A DNA stretch of 35,230 nucleotides from Lachnospiraceae bacterium (lineage in GTDB: Bacteria > Bacillota > Clostridia > Lachnospirales > Lachnospiraceae): positions 1 to 35,230 of the forward strand of contig JAFXGP010000093.1 of NCBI GenBank assembly GCA_017521195.1, written 5' to 3'. The notes under the pieces were generated by a model. That model made no database searches, was not told where the DNA came from, and was given only the letters and a program-made list of their open reading frames with translations. The position numbers and the translations under genes are program-made. Shown piece by piece: positions 14,136-23,258 of this stretch (position 1 is the first letter of the stretch; every line of letters starts with the position of its first letter).

Positions 14136-15665
14136 ATGGAATCAAATTCTAAGATTGATTATCAGGAATTAAAAGAAAGACTGGATACTGTTCATGTGGA
14201 ATCCAGAAAAGAAAAACAGCATAAATCCGGGAAGTTAACCGCCTGGGAGAGAATATGTCTTTTGATTGATGAAGGTACCTTTGTGGAAACCAATGTGTAC
14301 ATAGAGCATCGTTGTACATATTTTAGTATGCAGAACAAGAAGCAGGAGGGTGATGGGGTCATTACCGGTTACGGTAAAGTGGACGGAAGAACGGTCTGTG
14401 TTTATGCCCAGGACTTCACTGTTTTTGGCGGTTCTATCAGTAAAATGAATGCGAAAAAGATTGCCGATATTCAAATGAAAGCTTTGCAGATGAAGGTTCC
14501 GATTATAGGTTTGTTTGATTCCGGCGGTGCCAGAGTACAGGAAGGAATTCAGAGTCTGTCCGGTCATGGAAATATCTTTTTTAATAATGTTAAGACTTCG
14601 GGAATCATTCCCCAGATTTCTGCCATTATGGGACCGTGTGCCGGTGGTGCATCTTATTCCCCTGCACTAACAGATTTTATCTTAATGGTAGAGGGAACCA
14701 GCAATATGTTTATTACCGGTCCGAGAGTTGTGAAAGAGGCCATTGGTCAGGTAGTTAGTATGGATGATTTGGGTGGTACGGAAACCCATTCCATAATGAG
14801 TGGAATGGCAGATTTTGTTGCCCAAGATGATAAATTGTGTATTGCTTACATTAAGAAATTATTGAGTTATTTACCGGACAATTATAAAAAGCGTCCGAAT
14901 GTTTATAAAGTAGCTCCATTTAATATGATTAAAAAAGAGAAGATAAATGATATCGTTCCTATGTCTAACCGTCAGCCTTTTGATACCCATGAGGTAATCA
15001 AGTGTCTTACAGACGAAGGTAGTATTATGGAAATGAAAGAGAAGTATGCACCAAATATCATTACTGCTCTTGCAAGAATCGGAGGATATCCGGTAGGTAT
15101 TATTGCTAACCAGTCTTCTCAGAAATCCGGTTGTATTGATATCGATGCAGCAGACAAGGCAGCAGGATTTATCCGTATTTGTGACAGTTTTAATATTCCA
15201 TTGATTAATCTGGTAGATGTATCCGGTTTTTATCCGGGAAAAGAACAGGAACAGAGAGGTATCATTCGTCACGGAGCGAAAATGTTATTTGCCTATAGTG
15301 AGGCGGAAGTTTTAAAAGTTACCGTTATTTTACGAAAAGCTTATGGTGGTTCTTATCTTGCTATGTGTAGTAAAGAGCTGGGAGCAGACATGGTTTATGC
15401 ATGGCCCAATGCTGAGATTGCGGTTATGAGTGCCGAAGCAGCCATTGATGTGTTGTATAAAGATGCTTCTGAAGAAGGAAAAGAAAAATATCGTAACGAA
15501 TATAAGAAACAATTTATGACACCGTTTGAGGCAGCTCATAATGGTTATGTGGATGAAGTTATTGTACCTTCTGAGACCAGAAAGAAGATTATCAATATTT
15601 TATCCATGTATCAGGAACAGGCAGTGGACGAGAATAAAATTCCGCATAAAAATATTCCAATGTAA
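14136..15665 (+). CDS. Acyl-CoA carboxylase/decarboxylase carboxyltransferase subunit
   Basis: 509 residues with the two crotonase-like halves of PccB/MmdA carboxyltransferases. Oxyanion-hole glycine motifs are visible in both: FDSGGARVQEG and GPCAGGASYSPAL in the first half, and RKAYGGSYLAMCSKELGAD in the second. The family moves carboxyl groups between biotin and propionyl-, methylmalonyl- or glutaconyl-CoA. No biotin carrier, biotin carboxylase or membrane decarboxylase subunit is encoded here, so its partners must be elsewhere. GGTTAGGG precedes the ATG. The gene ends before a strong bidirectional terminator. Confidence 0.92.
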   Translation: MESNSKIDYQELKERLDTVHVESRKEKQHKSGKLTAWERICLLIDEGTFVETNVYIEHRCTYFSMQNKKQEGDGVITGYGKVDGRTVCVYAQDFTVFGGSISKMNAKKIADIQMKALQMKVPIIGLFDSGGARVQEGIQSLSGHGNIFFNNVKTSGIIPQISAIMGPCAGGASYSPALTDFILMVEGTSNMFITGPRVVKEAIGQVVSMDDLGGTETHSIMSGMADFVAQDDKLCIAYIKKLLSYLPDNYKKRPNVYKVAPFNMIKKEKINDIVPMSNRQPFDTHEVIKCLTDEGSIMEMKEKYAPNIITALARIGGYPVGIIANQSSQKSGCIDIDAADKAAGFIRICDSFNIPLINLVDVSGFYPGKEQEQRGIIRHGAKMLFAYSEAEVLKVTVILRKAYGGSYLAMCSKELGADMVYAWPNAEIAVMSAEAAIDVLYKDASEEGKEKYRNEYKKQFMTPFEAAHNGYVDEVIVPSETRKKIINILSMYQEQAVDENKIPHKNIPM

Positions 15666-15720
15666 TATTTTTTAGAATATATAAATGTGTAGATTAAGAT
15701 TTTAAGTTAGTAAAAATAAA

Positions 15721-15755
15721 AACTCTGGGAGTTTAGTATACTCTCAGAGTTTTTT
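15721..15755. terminator. Bidirectional terminator
   Basis: AACTCTGGGAGT (15721-15732) pairs with ACTCTCAGAGTT (15740-15751), with one G-T pair. T residues follow and an A-rich stretch precedes. It lies between the carboxyltransferase gene (+) and the YczE-like gene (-). Confidence 0.9.
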
Positions 15756-15763
15756 GTCTGGAA

Positions 15764-16423
15764 TTATTTTACTAATTTGTGTAATAAGTTTTCAATCCAT
15801 TTCCCGTTAAATGGAAGGAAGATATTCGCTACCGGTCCAACCAGAAAAGCACAGATTAAAGTACCGATTCCGAAGGAACCACCGAGAAGGAAACCAATAA
15901 CTACGAAGGATACATCTGTAATAATACGGATAACACCAAAATTTTTCTTTAACTTATCGGCTAAAGCAATAGATACCAAATCATTAGGACCGGTTCCGGC
16001 ATCAGATTTGATTACAATAGTCATTCCAAAAGCCAGGATAAAGCATCCAACACCATTTATAAGGATTTTAATTACAAGAGAATCCATATTTGCAAATGGA
16101 GCGGATAAAATTGCGGTAAAGAAGTCAATAATCGGACCGCCGCAAATCATACAAAGGATAGTACCGATTTTAATATAACTTCGATCAATAAATAATAACG
16201 CAATAATAATCAGGAAGCAGATTACCACATGTGTATTGCCATGAGTTAACAGTGGAAAACTTAAGAAACCACTTAAGGTTCTGAAGATTCCTTGAACTAA
16301 AACGTTAAATGGATCAGCACCTAAGTTTGCTAACAGGAATAAAGTAACACCCAAGTGGGCAACGGATAATCCGAGAAAAAGTATTACGATTCGGATTAAG
16401 ATTTCTTTCAAAGATCTTTTCAT
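15764..16423 (-). CDS. YczE/YitT-family integral membrane protein
   Basis: 219 residues and about five membrane segments, starting MKRSLKEILIRIVILFLGL. LGADPFNVL near the first loop and SDAGTGPNDLVSIAL in the middle are conserved features of the YczE/YyaS group. No transport or enzymatic role is established for the family to my knowledge. ATGAGGT precedes the ATG. The PilZ gene ends 34 bp upstream on the same strand, so co-transcription is likely. Confidence 0.85.
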   Translation of the reverse strand: MKRSLKEILIRIVILFLGLSVAHLGVTLFLLANLGADPFNVLVQGIFRTLSGFLSFPLLTHGNTHVVICFLIIIALLFIDRSYIKIGTILCMICGGPIIDFFTAILSAPFANMDSLVIKILINGVGCFILAFGMTIVIKSDAGTGPNDLVSIALADKLKKNFGVIRIITDVSFVVIGFLLGGSFGIGTLICAFLVGPVANIFLPFNGKWIENLLHKLVK

Positions 16424-16457
16424 AAATTACCTCATTTCTTTATTTTTAAATTAAGAG

Positions 16458-17066
16458 TTATTTACGGACTTTTCTTTGCTTCATGCTGATATATGTAGTT
16501 AAGTCTTTGCAAATATTTAAAATAGCAAATCCGTATATGACATAATCGTCATGTTTTTCGATTCGGACAACTTTTCCGTCCAGATTAATTTTAAAAGTTA
16601 AGTCATCGAAAGAAATGGATACGCGGTCGCCGTTCATTAAATGTAATTCTTTTTTACGGTCGGTTACAGCAAATCCCGTCATGCTGACATCTTTTATAAT
16701 GGTCTGAAGAGGCGGTTTCCCAAGTCTGTTCATCCATCCTGTAACACCGACAGACACGCGGTAAGAGTTGCGTCGGTTACTTCGTGCTCCGGGAGTGTTA
16801 ATCTGTATCAAATAAGAGTTTTTATAATAGATAACTCTTGCTTGATGCCAGAGAATAGGTACACCATCGCCTGCTTGGTGCTGTACATCTACCTGTACGT
16901 TGTCGAAATTCAAGCGCTTGTCACCGGCATAATCCAGAGTTATTTGTGTAAGATTCTGTGGTAAATGTTTTTGAATAACGGCACCAATTTCCATGCTTTT
17001 TTCGCCAAGATGGATTAGTAATACAATCGGTGAATTAACTGCTATGTCTTGAAATCTGTAACTCAT
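16458..17066 (-). CDS. PilZ-domain c-di-GMP receptor (YcgR/MotI-like)
   Basis: 202 residues. A beta-rich N-terminal domain of the YcgR type (about 1-92) is followed by a PilZ domain with both c-di-GMP motifs: RRNSYR (R99-x3-R103) and DVSMTG (D126, S128, G131). Proteins of this size and layout act as flagellar brakes or c-di-GMP-responsive adaptors in Firmicutes, but no motility gene is present here. I choose the ATG at 17066, preceded by GGGGGAC; an upstream in-frame start at 17123 would add 19 hydrophobic residues and lacks a ribosome site. A TATAAT -10 lies just upstream without a clear -35. Confidence 0.9.
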   Translation of the reverse strand: MSYRFQDIAVNSPIVLLIHLGEKSMEIGAVIQKHLPQNLTQITLDYAGDKRLNFDNVQVDVQHQAGDGVPILWHQARVIYYKNSYLIQINTPGARSNRRNSYRVSVGVTGWMNRLGKPPLQTIIKDVSMTGFAVTDRKKELHLMNGDRVSISFDDLTFKINLDGKVVRIEKHDDYVIYGFAILNICKDLTTYISMKQRKVRK

Positions 17067-17132
17067 TTGTTGTCCCCCAAAATTCCATAATATTATAACA
17101 CAGAATTTGGAAAAAAAGTGCAAAAATATAGA

Positions 17133-17164
17133 AAAGAGGATAGACTTTTACATCTATCCTCTTT
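17133..17164 (-). terminator. Terminator after the rubrerythrin gene
   Basis: AAAGAGGATAGA (17133-17144) pairs with TCTATCCTCTTT (17153-17164), a perfect 12-bp stem. Read on the minus strand it is followed by a T-rich stretch. Confidence 0.8.
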
Positions 17165-17189
17165 AAACCTTTATAAACAATGATTATTC

Positions 17190-17732
17190 TTATGCGTTGA
17201 AGTATCTTTTTAATAAACCTTCGAATGCTTTACCGTGTCTAGCTTCGTCGCGTGCCATTTCATGAACTGTGTCATGGATAGCATCAAGGTTAGCAGCTTT
17301 TGCACGTTTAGCAAGGTCGAATTTACCAGCTGTTGCACCGTTTTCAGCTTCTACTCTCATTTCAAGGTTTTTCTTTGTAGAATCTGTTACAACTTCACCT
17401 AATAATTCAGCAAATTTTGCAGCATGCTCTGCTTCTTCCCAAGCAGCTTTTTCCCAGTAAAGACCGATTTCAGGGTAACCTTCTCTGTGAGCAACACGTG
17501 CCATTGCAAGGTACATACCAACTTCAGTACATTCACCTGCGAAGTTTGCTCTTAAATCTTCTAAGATATCTTCGCTAACGCCCTGTGCTACACCAACAAC
17601 GTGTTCTGCAGCCCATTCTCTTTCGCCTGCCTGAGCAACAAACTTATCAGCAGGAACATTACACTGTGGGCATCTTTCCGGTGCCGCATCTCCTTCATGA
17701 ACATAACCACATACTGAACATACAAATTTCAT
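17190..17732 (-). CDS. Reverse rubrerythrin (peroxide/oxygen reductase)
   Basis: 180 residues. The rubredoxin domain is at the N-terminus (C5-x2-C8 in CSVCG, C21-x2-C24 in CPQC), and the diiron four-helix domain follows ([25 protein letters not shown]). This order is reversed relative to classical rubrerythrin and is typical of the revRbr of clostridia, which reduces hydrogen peroxide and oxygen with electrons from NADH via a rubredoxin reductase. AAGGAGAA precedes the ATG. The PerR-like gene lies 84 bp upstream on the same strand, which fits peroxide-controlled expression. Confidence 0.93.
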   Translation of the reverse strand: MKFVCSVCGYVHEGDAAPERCPQCNVPADKFVAQAGEREWAAEHVVGVAQGVSEDILEDLRANFAGECTEVGMYLAMARVAHREGYPEIGLYWEKAAWEEAEHAAKFAELLGEVVTDSTKKNLEMRVEAENGATAGKFDLAKRAKAANLDAIHDTVHEMARDEARHGKAFEGLLKRYFNA

Positions 17733-17816
17733 AATTAATTCTCCTTTTCTTTCTTTAAATTTAATTTTTCATTATTCTTTTTAAAATATACATTGTTTGA
17801 AACTTAGAACTATATG

Positions 17817-18209
17817 TTAGGAAGAACTTTCCTTTAAACAATGTTCACAGGTTCCATAAAAATAAGTCACATGACCATCAATCCGGCCATGAAATGATTC
17901 ACCTGCTGCTTCGTCAATGGAATGCATTGTGTCGAGTTCCAAATCGGTAACTGCACCACACTCTTTACAGATGAAATGATAATGTGGAGTGATAGTTGCA
18001 TCAAAATGGTCAACTCCATCTCCTACCCGTAATCTTAATAACTCACCCATATCGGACAATAGAGTTAAGTTACGGTATACGGTTCCAAGGCTTATATTAG
18101 GGAATTCTTTACGTACATTCATGTAAACTACATCAGCAGTAGGATGGTCCTTGCGGGTCATCATAAATTCCTTAATAGCCTCACGTTGTCTGCTGTACTT
18201 AAGTGCCAT
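17817..18209 (-). CDS. perR: Fur-family regulator, PerR-like
   Basis: 130 residues. A winged helix (about 1-75, with ISLGTVYRNLTLLSDMGELL) precedes a dimerisation domain with the structural zinc cysteines CKEC and CEHC and the regulatory metal residues in HFDATITPHYHF. The FD position and the neighbouring reverse rubrerythrin gene favour PerR (peroxide sensing by His oxidation) over Fur. GAAAGGAGAA lies before the ATG. Its promoter carries a PerR-box-like palindrome, suggesting autoregulation. Confidence 0.87.
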   Translation of the reverse strand: MALKYSRQREAIKEFMMTRKDHPTADVVYMNVRKEFPNISLGTVYRNLTLLSDMGELLRLRVGDGVDHFDATITPHYHFICKECGAVTDLELDTMHSIDEAAGESFHGRIDGHVTYFYGTCEHCLKESSS

Positions 18210-18228
18210 CTATTCTCCTTTCAATATT

Positions 18229-18279
18229 AGTAATGATTACTGATATCATTATAATACAAGACAAATAATTTATTGTCAA
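18229..18279 (-). promoter_or_regulatory. perR promoter with PerR-box-like operator
   Basis: Minus strand: TTGACA (18279-18274), 17-bp spacer, TATTAT (18256-18251), so the start is near 18244. The perfect palindrome AGTAAT-C-ATTACT lies at 18241-18229, just downstream of the start. It resembles the TTATAAT-N-ATTATAA PerR box in spacing and core. Confidence 0.65.
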
Positions 18280-18440
18280 TATGAAAATAAAATTTTTTAA
18301 TAAATTTTTTAGAATAATATTTGAACTCCTTAATAAATAGAAAGAAAAGATATGATATACTAAATTTACGTAGAAGAAAAAGGGAATAAATTAGGAATAT
18401 ATAAAAGATAAAGATATTTATGGAATAGAAGGATAACAAG

Positions 18441-19934
18441 ATGAAATTTAGAACCAGGTTATGGATTACATTTACAACTATTATTGTTTTACCTGTAATT
18501 TTAACATCTATCGCGTTTGGAATTATCAGTTATCAGGTGATTCATAAAGAAGGATTAAGTTATGGAATCGAAATTAATGATTACACTATGTGGTCAGATT
18601 CTCTTTCTTCTTTTGGAGAGCTGACAGATGAGATTTTTTATAAATTGCAAATGCAGGTAAATATGGATCCGGCCCGTTTTCTGGACAAAGAGTATTTGGG
18701 AGCAGTGAATGAAAAAATTCAAGGAGCTTCTTCTTATTTAATAGTGAGAAAAGAAAAAGATATCTATTATTCGGGAAACGAAACGGCTTCCAAGAAGTTA
18801 AGCAGCAGATTACCGGAGTATGGCAGTATTGTTAGTGAAGCAGATGCAGGTTATTACTATAACGATATGCAAAAATTGGTGAAACAGATAGATTTTCTAT
18901 ATCCGGATGGAGACAGAGGAAGTTTGTTCATTGTAACAAAGGTTAGCAGTGTAATTTCTAAGACTCTAATTGTATATATATATATATTCATTGTATTGAT
19001 TTTATTGCTTACCAGTGTTATGTTAACCCACTGGATTAGAAAAAGTGTTTTCCGACCTATAGAAGAGATGAATGTAGCTATGCATCACATAGCGAATGGT
19101 AATTTTGATTATGTGCTTCATGGGAAAGAAAAAAGTACGGATGAAATGGGTGAACTTTATAAAAGTTATGAGGACATGCGTCTTAAGTTAAAAGAATCTG
19201 CAGAAGAGATGAAAGAAAAGGAAAAGCAGAATAAAGAGTTAGTAAGTAATATTACCCATGATTTAAAAACACCGATTACTTCCATTAAAGGTTATGTGGA
19301 AGGTCTGATGGATGGTGTGGCAGATACGGAAGAAAAAAGAGAGCGTTACATTAAGACTATTTATACCAAGGCTTGCGATATGGACCGTTTGATTAACGAG
19401 TTAACATTTTATTCGGGAATTGATACCAATCGGATTCCATATCATTTTCACAAATTAAACGTAACGGATTATTTTAATGATTGTGTAGAAGATGTAGGAT
19501 TGGAATTGGAATCTGAAAATATCCGATTGAATTACACCAATCTTATTAATCCGGATACTTTGATTATTGCGGACCCTGAGCAGATGAAAAAAGTTATTAA
19601 TAACATTATTGGTAATAGTATTAAATATATGGACAAGGATAAGGGCATTATTAATATCCGATTAACCGAAGATAACGATTCTGTTCGTGTTGAGATAGAA
19701 GATAACGGGAAAGGCATCGCAACGAAGGACTTGGGAAATATTTTTGAAAGATTTTACAGAACTGATGCTTCACGAAATTCATCACGGGGCGGAAGTGGAA
19801 TCGGATTATCAATTGTAAAGAAGATTATCGAAGACCATGGAGGTTATATCTGGGCTACCAGCAAAGAAGGTGTGGGAACCTGTATGCATTTCGTAATCCG
19901 AAGATATCGTGAAAATGAAAATTATAATTCATAG
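18441..19934 (+). CDS. Membrane sensor histidine kinase
   Basis: 497 residues. Membrane segment 1 spans about 8-30, an extracellular sensor about 31-172, and segment 2 about 174-195. A HAMP domain follows, then the HisKA phospho-acceptor NITHDLKTPITS (H273). The ATPase domain has the N box NNIIGNSIKY, DNGKGIA, FERFYRTD and GGSGIGLSIVKKI. It should autophosphorylate on H273 and pass phosphate to the response regulator encoded 17 bp downstream. The signal is unknown. AGAAGGATAACAAG precedes the ATG. Confidence 0.96.
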   Translation: MKFRTRLWITFTTIIVLPVILTSIAFGIISYQVIHKEGLSYGIEINDYTMWSDSLSSFGELTDEIFYKLQMQVNMDPARFLDKEYLGAVNEKIQGASSYLIVRKEKDIYYSGNETASKKLSSRLPEYGSIVSEADAGYYYNDMQKLVKQIDFLYPDGDRGSLFIVTKVSSVISKTLIVYIYIFIVLILLLTSVMLTHWIRKSVFRPIEEMNVAMHHIANGNFDYVLHGKEKSTDEMGELYKSYEDMRLKLKESAEEMKEKEKQNKELVSNITHDLKTPITSIKGYVEGLMDGVADTEEKRERYIKTIYTKACDMDRLINELTFYSGIDTNRIPYHFHKLNVTDYFNDCVEDVGLELESENIRLNYTNLINPDTLIIADPEQMKKVINNIIGNSIKYMDKDKGIINIRLTEDNDSVRVEIEDNGKGIATKDLGNIFERFYRTDASRNSSRGGSGIGLSIVKKIIEDHGGYIWATSKEGVGTCMHFVIRRYRENENYNS

Positions 19935-19951
19935 TTTTATGGAGGAATAAC

Positions 19952-20641
19952 ATGAGTAGAATATTAATTATTGAAGATGAAGTGGCAATTGCAGATTTAG
20001 AAAAAGATTATTTAGAATTAAGTGGTTTTGAGGTTGTCATGGAGCATGCCGGAGATACAGGACTTGCCAGAGCATTATCAGAAGAATTTGATTTGATTGT
20101 TTTGGATTTGATGCTTCCGGGAATTGACGGATTTGAAGTATGTCGTCAGATTCGTGAAAAGAAAGATATCCCTGTAATTATGGTATCAGCTAAGAAGGAT
20201 GATATTGATAAGATTCACGGACTTGGACTGGGAGCTGACGATTATATGACAAAACCGTTTAGTCCAAGTGAATTAGTAGCCCGTGTAAAGGCACACATGT
20301 CCAGATACAATCGTTTAGTGAATACCAATCAGAAGGTAAATGACGTGATTGAAATCAGAGGTATCCGTATTGATAAAACTGCAAGAAGAGTTTATATCGA
20401 TGGAGAGGAAAAGAATTTTACCACCAAAGAATTTGACCTTCTTACTTTTCTGGCAGAGAATCCGAATCATGTATTTACCAAGGAGGAACTATTCAGAGAA
20501 ATATGGGATATGGATTCAGTAGGTGATATTGCAACTGTAACGGTTCATATTAAGAAGATTCGTGAGAAGATTGAAGCAGGTTCAAGTAAGCCTCAATATA
20601 TCGAAACTATTTGGGGTGTAGGATACCGCTTTAAATTGTAA
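19952..20641 (+). CDS. OmpR/PhoB-family response regulator
   Basis: 229 residues. The receiver domain has acidic residues in EDE (8-10), phospho-acceptor D52 (LDLMLPG) and K101 (MTKPF). The C-terminal winged helix contains FTTKEFDLLTFLAENPNHVF and the wing IWGVGYRFKL. It is the partner of the kinase encoded just upstream. ATGGAGGAATAAC gives a strong ribosome site. Confidence 0.96.
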   Translation: MSRILIIEDEVAIADLEKDYLELSGFEVVMEHAGDTGLARALSEEFDLIVLDLMLPGIDGFEVCRQIREKKDIPVIMVSAKKDDIDKIHGLGLGADDYMTKPFSPSELVARVKAHMSRYNRLVNTNQKVNDVIEIRGIRIDKTARRVYIDGEEKNFTTKEFDLLTFLAENPNHVFTKEELFREIWDMDSVGDIATVTVHIKKIREKIEAGSSKPQYIETIWGVGYRFKL

Positions 20642-20650
20642 AACGGAATG

Positions 20651-20690
20651 AAAGGCAGAACATAAAAGTGTTCTGCCTTTTCTTTTTATT
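20651..20690 (+). terminator. Terminator of the two-component operon
   Basis: AAAGGCAGAACA (20651-20662) pairs with TGTTCTGCCTTT (20669-20680), a perfect 12-bp stem, followed by a T-rich stretch. Confidence 0.93.
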
Positions 20691-20738
20691 TATTGTCTGC
20701 TAAGATAAGATTTAATAATAAAGAAGGAATTTAAAATC

Positions 20739-21458
20739 ATGCAATTAAATGTTGTATACGAAGATAAAGATATCTTAATCTGCTTCAAACCGGCCGGTAT
20801 AGCTACCCAGACAGCTAAAATTTCCGGTCAGGATATGGTTAGTCTGATTAAGAATTATCTGGCAAAAAAAGAAAGTACCAAGAATCCTTATGTAGGTGTG
20901 ATTCACAGACTGGATCAGCCGGTAAGTGGATTATTGGTGTTTGCTAAAAATCAAAAGGCAGCAGGAGTTTTAAGTAAACAGATTCAGGATGGAAATGCCA
21001 ATAAGGATTATATTGCATTATGTTCCGGAGTTTTGGATGAGAAGTCAGGGAAACTAATACATTATATAAAAAAAGATTCGGCAACAAAACTGGCGAAGGT
21101 TATAGATGAGCATACTTTCCTGGGAATGCAGGCAGAAACCAAAGAGGAGAGTGCTGACTATAAAAAAGCAGTTTTAACGTATGATGTGGAAAAAATTTTT
21201 GAAAATTATTCCATCGTAAAAGTGCATTTACAGACAGGACGTTTTCATCAGATACGGGCACAATTTTCTCATATAGGTCATGCGCTTTTGGGGGATGCTA
21301 AATATGGTTCCGCAGAGAGCAGGAACTTGTCTATGCAAAATAGAATCAACAAAATTGCTCTTTGTGCAAATCATCTAACATTAAAACATCCTGTAACCGG
21401 AAAAGAAATGGATTTTGTATTAGCCCTGGAGTATTTGCCCCAGTGGTATAAAGGATAG
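20739..21458 (+). CDS. RluA-family RNA pseudouridine synthase
   Basis: 239 residues. The catalytic motif HRLDQPVSGLLVFAK has Asp59, and GRFHQIRAQF with GDAKYG are the other family motifs. It should isomerise uridine to pseudouridine in rRNA or tRNA. There is no N-terminal S4 domain, so it belongs to the short form and the target position is not predictable. A purine-rich AGAAGGAATT precedes the ATG. Confidence 0.93.
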   Translation: MQLNVVYEDKDILICFKPAGIATQTAKISGQDMVSLIKNYLAKKESTKNPYVGVIHRLDQPVSGLLVFAKNQKAAGVLSKQIQDGNANKDYIALCSGVLDEKSGKLIHYIKKDSATKLAKVIDEHTFLGMQAETKEESADYKKAVLTYDVEKIFENYSIVKVHLQTGRFHQIRAQFSHIGHALLGDAKYGSAESRNLSMQNRINKIALCANHLTLKHPVTGKEMDFVLALEYLPQWYKG

Positions 21459-21479
21459 AGCAACGAAGAGACAGAAGGA

Positions 21480-23258
21480 ATGAAGTTATTGAAGACAGCA
21501 GAAAAAGAAAAGCGGATTAAGATTGTGGAAACATACGTGTCAGAACTGGAGCAATATATTGTTTTTGCTTATCTTTTTTGTATGCTTGGAATTTTCCCCT
21601 TATATTATAAGGAACAATATTATGGAATCGGAAATGCCAAGTTTGAGTTTTTTTGGAAAATATCTTTAGGATTTATAGGAGTTTCACTGATATTTTTTGT
21701 TGTGAAATTTGTGTTAGAAAAAATACTAAACAATACTTTTTCTAACAAATCAATAAGGAATAGTTACAAAATAGAAGAACATAAAAAAGAGAATGTATTA
21801 TTAAGGTATCTGGATAATCTCTCTACTCTGGATTATGTAGTTTTTATCTATGCTATTTGCGTATTGCTTTCTTATGGATTTTCCGATTTTAAAGATTTTG
21901 CATTCAAGGGTGCACCGGGATGGGAGATGGGATTATGCTCACAGATGATTTTTGTTGCTTTGTATTTTATCTTATCCAGACAGGAAGAACTATTTGTAAA
22001 GATACAATCTCTGAGAGGTGAAAGCAGATATCAGGATTTGGCACAGTTAGTTTTAATTGTGAATTTGATTGCATCATCTATAGCATTTTTATTGGGAATT
22101 TTACATCGTTTTGAAATTGATCCTTTGGGAATGTATGAAGGTTTAGAGTTAAAGCAAAAAGTAGAATTCTTATCTACTATAGGACAGGCAACCTGGTTAT
22201 CCGGTTATGTATGTACAGTATTTGCGATAGGCGTAATAGTATTTTATATAAGTGAAAAAAATTGGTTACGGACAGCAACGGGAATCTATTCTATTTTCAG
22301 TTTTGGAATTCTGGTAACACAAAACAGTGACAGTGCATTTTTTTCAGTAGCAGGGATGATGTTATTGTTGGGATATTTTTCTTTGACAGATGTAAAGAGA
22401 AGTTACAGATTCTGGCAGGTTATGAGTTTAATGTGGGGGAGCTTTATCGGAATCGGATTATTGCAGAGGATATTTGCGGATAGGGCAATTCCGTTAGACA
22501 GATTATCTATTTTTCTTTCTCAAAGTATGATTACGGTTGGAATATTTATTTTTAGCATGGTAGCTATGTTCTTTTATGGTAAATGTTATAAAAAGGAGAT
22601 TGTAGAGAAAAATAAGAAAAAGATAAATATAGAAGAAACCAAAATTCATACAGATAAAATCATGTTGCGTACAAAACAGATTTATCAAGGTATAGTGATT
22701 TTTTTATTGGCAGCAGTTGTAATGACAGTGTTATTTATTTACTTGAATACACAGGGATATTTGTTGCAATGGTTTGGTTATCAAAGTACAAATTCCTATT
22801 TATTATTTGATTCTCGTTGGGGGAACGGCAGAGGTTCTACCTGGATGATTTGCTGGCAGTCGTTTTGGGATATGCCTTTTTATCAGAAGTTATTCGGAAT
22901 TGGTCCGGACAGTTTGTCGGCTTATCTTTATAGTATGCCGGATATGGAAGAATTGCTGCGGAGTCTGTGGGGAAGTCAGCGCCTTACCAATGCTCACAAT
23001 GAATATCTGAATTGTTTGATTTGTTATGGAGTTATAGGATTGTGTGCATGGTTGGCAGTATTAATAGGAGGAATCTGCTATTTTTACAATAAAGCAAAAG
23101 AAAATCCTTTTATGATTGCATTTGCTCTTTGTATTATAGGATATGCTTGTCATAATACTTTTTGTTATCAGCAGGTTTGTGCGACGCCTATTCTTTTTCT
23201 TGTATTAGGAATAGGAGAAAGCTTGACAAAGTCTGAAAATTTCAATACTATCAAATAA
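21480..23258 (+). CDS. O-antigen ligase/polymerase-like polytopic membrane protein
   Basis: 592 residues with many membrane segments (ten or more). The large loop before the last segments carries the Wzy_C-type pattern: NGRGSTWMICWQSF, FGIGPDS, and AHNEYLNCLICYGVIGL. Such proteins join or polymerise lipid-linked glycans at the outer face of the membrane. No glycosyltransferase or flippase is adjacent, so the glycan (perhaps a teichoic-acid-like or spore-related polymer) is unknown. A lysine-rich cytoplasmic loop lies at about 375-400. The start is the ATG at 21480, with GAAGAG upstream. Confidence 0.85.
   Translation: MKLLKTAEKEKRIKIVETYVSELEQYIVFAYLFCMLGIFPLYYKEQYYGIGNAKFEFFWKISLGFIGVSLIFFVVKFVLEKILNNTFSNKSIRNSYKIEEHKKENVLLRYLDNLSTLDYVVFIYAICVLLSYGFSDFKDFAFKGAPGWEMGLCSQMIFVALYFILSRQEELFVKIQSLRGESRYQDLAQLVLIVNLIASSIAFLLGILHRFEIDPLGMYEGLELKQKVEFLSTIGQATWLSGYVCTVFAIGVIVFYISEKNWLRTATGIYSIFSFGILVTQNSDSAFFSVAGMMLLLGYFSLTDVKRSYRFWQVMSLMWGSFIGIGLLQRIFADRAIPLDRLSIFLSQSMITVGIFIFSMVAMFFYGKCYKKEIVEKNKKKINIEETKIHTDKIMLRTKQIYQGIVIFLLAAVVMTVLFIYLNTQGYLLQWFGYQSTNSYLLFDSRWGNGRGSTWMICWQSFWDMPFYQKLFGIGPDSLSAYLYSMPDMEELLRSLWGSQRLTNAHNEYLNCLICYGVIGLCAWLAVLIGGICYFYNKAKENPFMIAFALCIIGYACHNTFCYQQVCATPILFLVLGIGESLTKSENFNTIK
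23223..23251 (+). promoter_or_regulatory. Promoter for proS inside the preceding gene
   Basis: TTGACA (23223-23228), 17-bp spacer, TACTAT (23246-23251), within the last codons of the upstream membrane-protein gene. The 5' leader contains AGATGAAG/CTTCATCT (23266-23273 with 23309-23316). It is too short for a T-box. Confidence 0.6.

Noticed and set aside
14871-15272. Minus-strand open frame within the carboxyltransferase gene
   Set aside because: It is a shadow of a well-conserved gene with no ribosome site or domain.
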